From Fretibacter sp964410285 (lineage in GTDB: Bacteria; Pseudomonadota; Alphaproteobacteria; Caulobacterales; Maricaulaceae), in contig CAYPFR010000010.1 of the NCBI GenBank assembly GCA_964410285.1, positions 1 to 64,000 on the forward strand: a stretch of DNA of 64,000 bases, in the 5' to 3' direction. The notes beneath the pieces are model-generated. The model did not search any database. It was given only the letters and a program-made list of their open reading frames with translations, and was not told where the DNA came from. How positions within the stretch are numbered: the stretch's first letter is position 1; every line of letters starts with the position of its first letter. Of this stretch, positions 60,425-64,000 are shown piece by piece. Position numbers and translations under genes: made by a program.

Positions 60425-63301
60425 TTGAAAGATATTGAATTTAGAGCTTGGTTAGAAAAAGGCAATTGGACCGATAAATCCGTATCGCACCGTGTCAGTG
60501 TGGTAAAAAGTTTAGAGCGACTAGAATCAGGTTTAGATGATGGGCACGCCAACCTTGAAGAAGCATTCGCAGATGACGCATTCGCAGCCCTTTTAAATAT
60601 TCTCATTGATTTCAAAAATGACGCAAAATCTGGAGGACAAAATTATCGTGCTCTTATGCCAAGCTCCGACAAGCCTATAAGGCGGCTATCAAATGCGATT
60701 TCTTTTTTGAAGCAATATGCGCGATTTCTAGAAGGACAGCCGCCACCAAAGTCTTCGGACGATTGGCCAGAATTGATTGAATTAAAAAATCGATTTTTAA
60801 AGAGCTGCCCTGATTTTAAGGATTTCTCACAATCTTCAGGTTCGTATTGGGAATTGGAGCGTGAATATAAGAACAGAATTATTTCAGCGGTAAAGACTGT
60901 AGCGGCTTCAGACCTTTCAGATATAGCTGCTGGAGAGTCTATATTAGACATACTAACCTTTGGAAAAGGGCTTAACATTAAGAGTGGATTGCCTCTGGGC
61001 TGGCAAGCGTTAGACAAAGTCAAAAAATCTGAACAAGCTAAAAGAGATACCTATTTCTCTGCTATCGGCCAGCTATCGCGCTCAACGGCACCATTAAGCG
61101 ATGCCATAACCACGGCAGGGAAAAGTCTTAGCGAATTAAAGGCGGATGGATTAACGGCATTAACAAAAGGCGTTATTCTTTCAAACATTCTTTGCACCAT
61201 TGGGTGCATTCGCCCCGACGAAGCCTGCTTTGCCAAATCCAAAATTCTCAATAAACTAGGTCAATTTCTAACGGGGCAAAACCTTTTGTCTGGTCGAGAT
61301 TTTAATGTCGCTGAAGTCGAAGATTTTCTCGATTTAGTTGCCCGGATTTTTCTCATCATGGAAGAAGAATGGGGTTGGAAACCTAAAGACTATTTCGATG
61401 TTCAAAGTTTTGCTTGGGCAGCATTGGATGATCGCTGGGCCGGTAATGAAAATGAAATTCCAACAGGCCTGACTGTCGAGGTCGTTCGTAAAGCTATCTC
61501 TGAATGTGACGAAGTCGGTGAAGCTAAATTTCTAACAAAATACGGTTTTGGTGAACGTATGCGTTATCGGGTTGTGGATAGGGGTAAAACATATCCTTCT
61601 AAAGCAATCGCCTCTGTCGCCTTCAAGTTTACAGAATTCGGCGATGTAAAAGTAATTAATGGCGGTGTTTGGGGGCCACATGATGCGGGCAGAATGCTTA
61701 AATCCCTGGGATTTGAAATAATAGATACCGATGAAAAAAAAGATGAAGCTATGACTAAGATACATCCTCTAAATCAAATCCTCTATGGCCCGCCAGGAAC
61801 TGGTAAAACATGGACGAGTTCTAGAGTTGCGGTTGAGATATGCGACGGGCATGCGCCGATAGACCGCGCTGAGTTAATGAACCGATATAGGGAACTTGTG
61901 TCTGCGGGGCGAATTGCCTTTACAACTTTCCATCAGTCTATGGGTTATGAGGAGTTTGTAGAAGGATTGCGCCCAACGACAGATTCCGAATCTAGCGATG
62001 GGACCACCGGAGGTGGATTTCGGTTAGAACCGCGGAATGGTATTTTTCGAGATATTTGCGCTCGTGCTAGACAGAGTAAATCTAAGGGTCCCAACGCTGA
62101 AGGTTATGATCTTGCAGGGCGAAAATTCTTTAAAATGTCTCTGGGACGGGCAGGCTCTGAAGAGCACATATTTGATACATCTTTTGAAAATAATTGTATT
62201 GTTTTAGGTTATGGCGGTGAAGTCGATTGGTCGGATGAGAAATATAAAGACTATGAAACTGTAAAGAGCAAATGGCGAACTTTCGAACCGGAAGCGTCAG
62301 GCAATAACGGAAACATCGCCTAAGTTTGGTGTTTCCGTGGGGCTATGAACATTGGTGATATAGTTATAATTTCAGACGGAAATCACAAATTTAGAGCCAT
62401 TGCAGAAATAACAGGTGATTATGAATTTGTACCCCCTGCGGAAACAGACGGAGATTTTATTTCTTCAGATGGACTCTATTGCCACAGGCGCACTGTAAAG
62501 TGGCTGGCCAATCTTGATGAATCACTCCCAGCTAAAACGATTAGTGATAAAAACTTTACTCAAATAAGCTGCTACAATCTCAAAAAAGGGAAAATCAATT
62601 TTGATGTTCTACAAGATCTGATAAATCCAGCAGGCGAAAGTGAAGCAAATTCTGACGTTCCGTCCGGGGATAATTTCGTTCTTGTAATTGATGAAATAAA
62701 TCGTGCAAACATATCAAAGGTCTTTGGTGAGCTTATTACACTTTTAGAGCCTGATAAGCGACTTGGCTCGGGAGAAAATGCATTAGAGGTAATTCTGCCG
62801 TACTCTGGAAATAAATTTGGAGTACCTCAAAATCTTTATATTCTAGGAACGATGAATACGGCTGACAGGTCGATTGCTCTTTTGGACACTGCTTTGCGCC
62901 GCAGATTTAGTTTTAAAGAAATGATGCCGGATTACTCAATCATCGCTAGAACTGTTGAAGGTGTTGATCTTGGGGCTTTCTTGAAAGCCTTAAACAATCG
63001 AATTGAGTGGATGTTTGATCGAGACCACCAAATCGGACACAGCTATTTTACAAAGGTGGATAGTTTAGGTGATTTAGATCATGTCTTGCGTGAAAAAATT
63101 ATACCGCTTCTAACCGAGTATTTTTATGAAGACTGGAATAAGGTTTGTGTGGCGCTTAATGATACAGGCAACCTCTTTGTTAAGAAGGAACAACTGATAG
63201 CCCCCAAACTGCAAGAGAGTGAAGAGGAAGAACGCTTTCGGTTTATGGTGAATGATAAGCCATTCCCATTGGAGGCTTATTTGACGGCCTATCAATCGTG
63301 A
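60425..63301 (+). pseudogene. mcrB: McrB-like GTPase gene with one in-frame TAA
   Basis: Motor subunit of a McrBC-type modification-dependent restriction system. The first part has an unusual N-terminal domain and the Walker A LYGPPGTGKTWTSSRVAVEI (about 450 residues from the start). After TAA at 62321-62323 the same frame continues: VWCFRGAMNIGDIVIISDG, Walker B LVIDEINRANISKVFGEL and the GTP-specific GTMNTADRSIALLDTALRRR. A single CAA-to-TAA change would explain it. Reinitiation at ATG 62345 could give a second polypeptide of 318 residues. The start is uncertain (TTG 60425 behind AAGG; TTG 60371 is possible). Confidence 0.82.
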
Positions 63302-64000
63302 AAACTCTGACGGTTTTCGAACATTCTTATATTGCAGTTTCAGAATACGCTTCTGATCTCCACCTTCTGCCTAAAGAGGTTGACGCCCTAGACCGTGCTC
63401 AAAAATCTATGGGAGCTAACGCTTTTACATGGGCCGGACGCCGTAGAATAAAAGCCGCGCAATTTGTCGGTGTCATTGCGACGCCAAGCGTTCGTCTTGA
63501 AATTTTACCAAAGATTGAAAAAATAGAACATATTGAAACGCGCGGAACGCTTATTAAAATGATTGGCGCGGCGCTCTCTATCCCAATTTACGATGGTGAC
63601 ATCACACCTCTCAATACACAAGATAGAGACCTTCTAGAAATCCTTATTCTGATTTTTGCCCGGCGGTTAGCTAGTGAAGTTCGAAAGGGCTTGACCCGAA
63701 ATTACAGCCGACATCGTGACGATCTTGCAAGATTACGCGGTAAGTTGGACGTTACCAAGCAATTCACAAAGTTTGCTGCTATGCCGCAGATCCTTGCTTG
63801 TGAGTTTGACGAGTTTAGCCCCGATAATCCGCTCAATCGATTGCTCGCTTGCACCACATCGCTCTTGATGAGACGCACGAGTTCATCTGGAACACAACGC
63901 CTATTGGCTGAGATTGATGCTCACTTCTCTGAAGTGTCTACCGTGACCGTTCCGCAAGCTTTGAGTGAACCAATTATATTGGATAGAAAGAATAAGAGAT
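63298..64000 (+). CDS. mcrC: McrC-like nuclease subunit, truncated by the window
   Basis: Begins GTG at 63298, overlapping the McrB stop. The translated start is KTLTVFEHSYIAVSEY, then RLEILPKIEKIEHIETRG, LARRLASEVRKGLTRNY-like sequence (FARRLASEVRKGLTRNYSRH) and RLRGKLDVTKQFTKF, all typical of McrC, which carries the PD-(D/E)xK nuclease in its C-terminal part. The window ends before the nuclease motifs. McrC activates the McrB ring and cuts methylated DNA. Confidence 0.9.
   Translation, partial: MKTLTVFEHSYIAVSEYASDLHLLPKEVDALDRAQKSMGANAFTWAGRRRIKAAQFVGVIATPSVRLEILPKIEKIEHIETRGTLIKMIGAALSIPIYDGDITPLNTQDRDLLEILILIFARRLASEVRKGLTRNYSRHRDDLARLRGKLDVTKQFTKFAAMPQILACEFDEFSPDNPLNRLLACTTSLLMRRTSSSGTQRLLAEIDAHFSEVSTVTVPQALSEPIILDRKNKR

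Overview
The window reads as accessory DNA from an alphaproteobacterium. This is inferred from protein style (for example AND-N motifs) and codon use; no housekeeping gene is present to fix the genus. It holds two integrative islands at the 3' end of the same tRNA-Thr(UGU) gene, with a transposable Mu-like prophage nested in the first.

Island 1 (10-49837) is bounded by a 46-bp direct repeat of the tRNA-Thr 3' half with one mismatch. Behind the left repeat come a phased decamer array, a tyrosine integrase, a convergent DUF4143-type ATPase preceded by 23-bp tandem repeats, a zinc-ribbon protein, a hairpin-rich intergenic stretch, and a complete type I restriction-modification operon (hsdM-hsdS-hsdR) followed by an HNH endonuclease gene.

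The prophage (about 11.1-49.5 kb; proposed termini 11124 and 49527) is almost entirely on the minus strand. Its early region (right side) has a CI/LexA-type repressor with operators, a co-transcribed lipoprotein, a Ner-like protein, MuA, MuB, Gam, many small genes, GemA and a Mor/C-type activator. Then come lysis genes (endolysin, Rz/Rz1-like pair), Mu-type head genes (gp26-gp37, F, I, T) and a P2-type contractile tail (V, W, J, I, H, FI, FII, E/E', T, U, X, D). The tail chaperone pair E/E' carries a GGGAAAG -1 frameshift site. The distal end holds cargo: a nuclease, a CarF/TMEM189-type lipid desaturase homologue and a DNA adenine methylase. A shared inverted repeat upstream of the lysis gene and of gene I marks probable activator-dependent late promoters. 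A non-coding gap near the prophage midpoint matches the place of the strong gyrase site of Mu.

Island 2 starts at the second tRNA fragment (49792) with a related integrase and runs off the window. It carries a tightly coupled plus-strand cluster: a single-chain type ISP restriction-modification enzyme, a DUF2971 protein, a large SF1 helicase interrupted by a 10-N assembly gap, McrB interrupted by one in-frame TAA, and McrC cut by the window end. Overlapping start and stop codons suggest one operon and perhaps one combined defence system.
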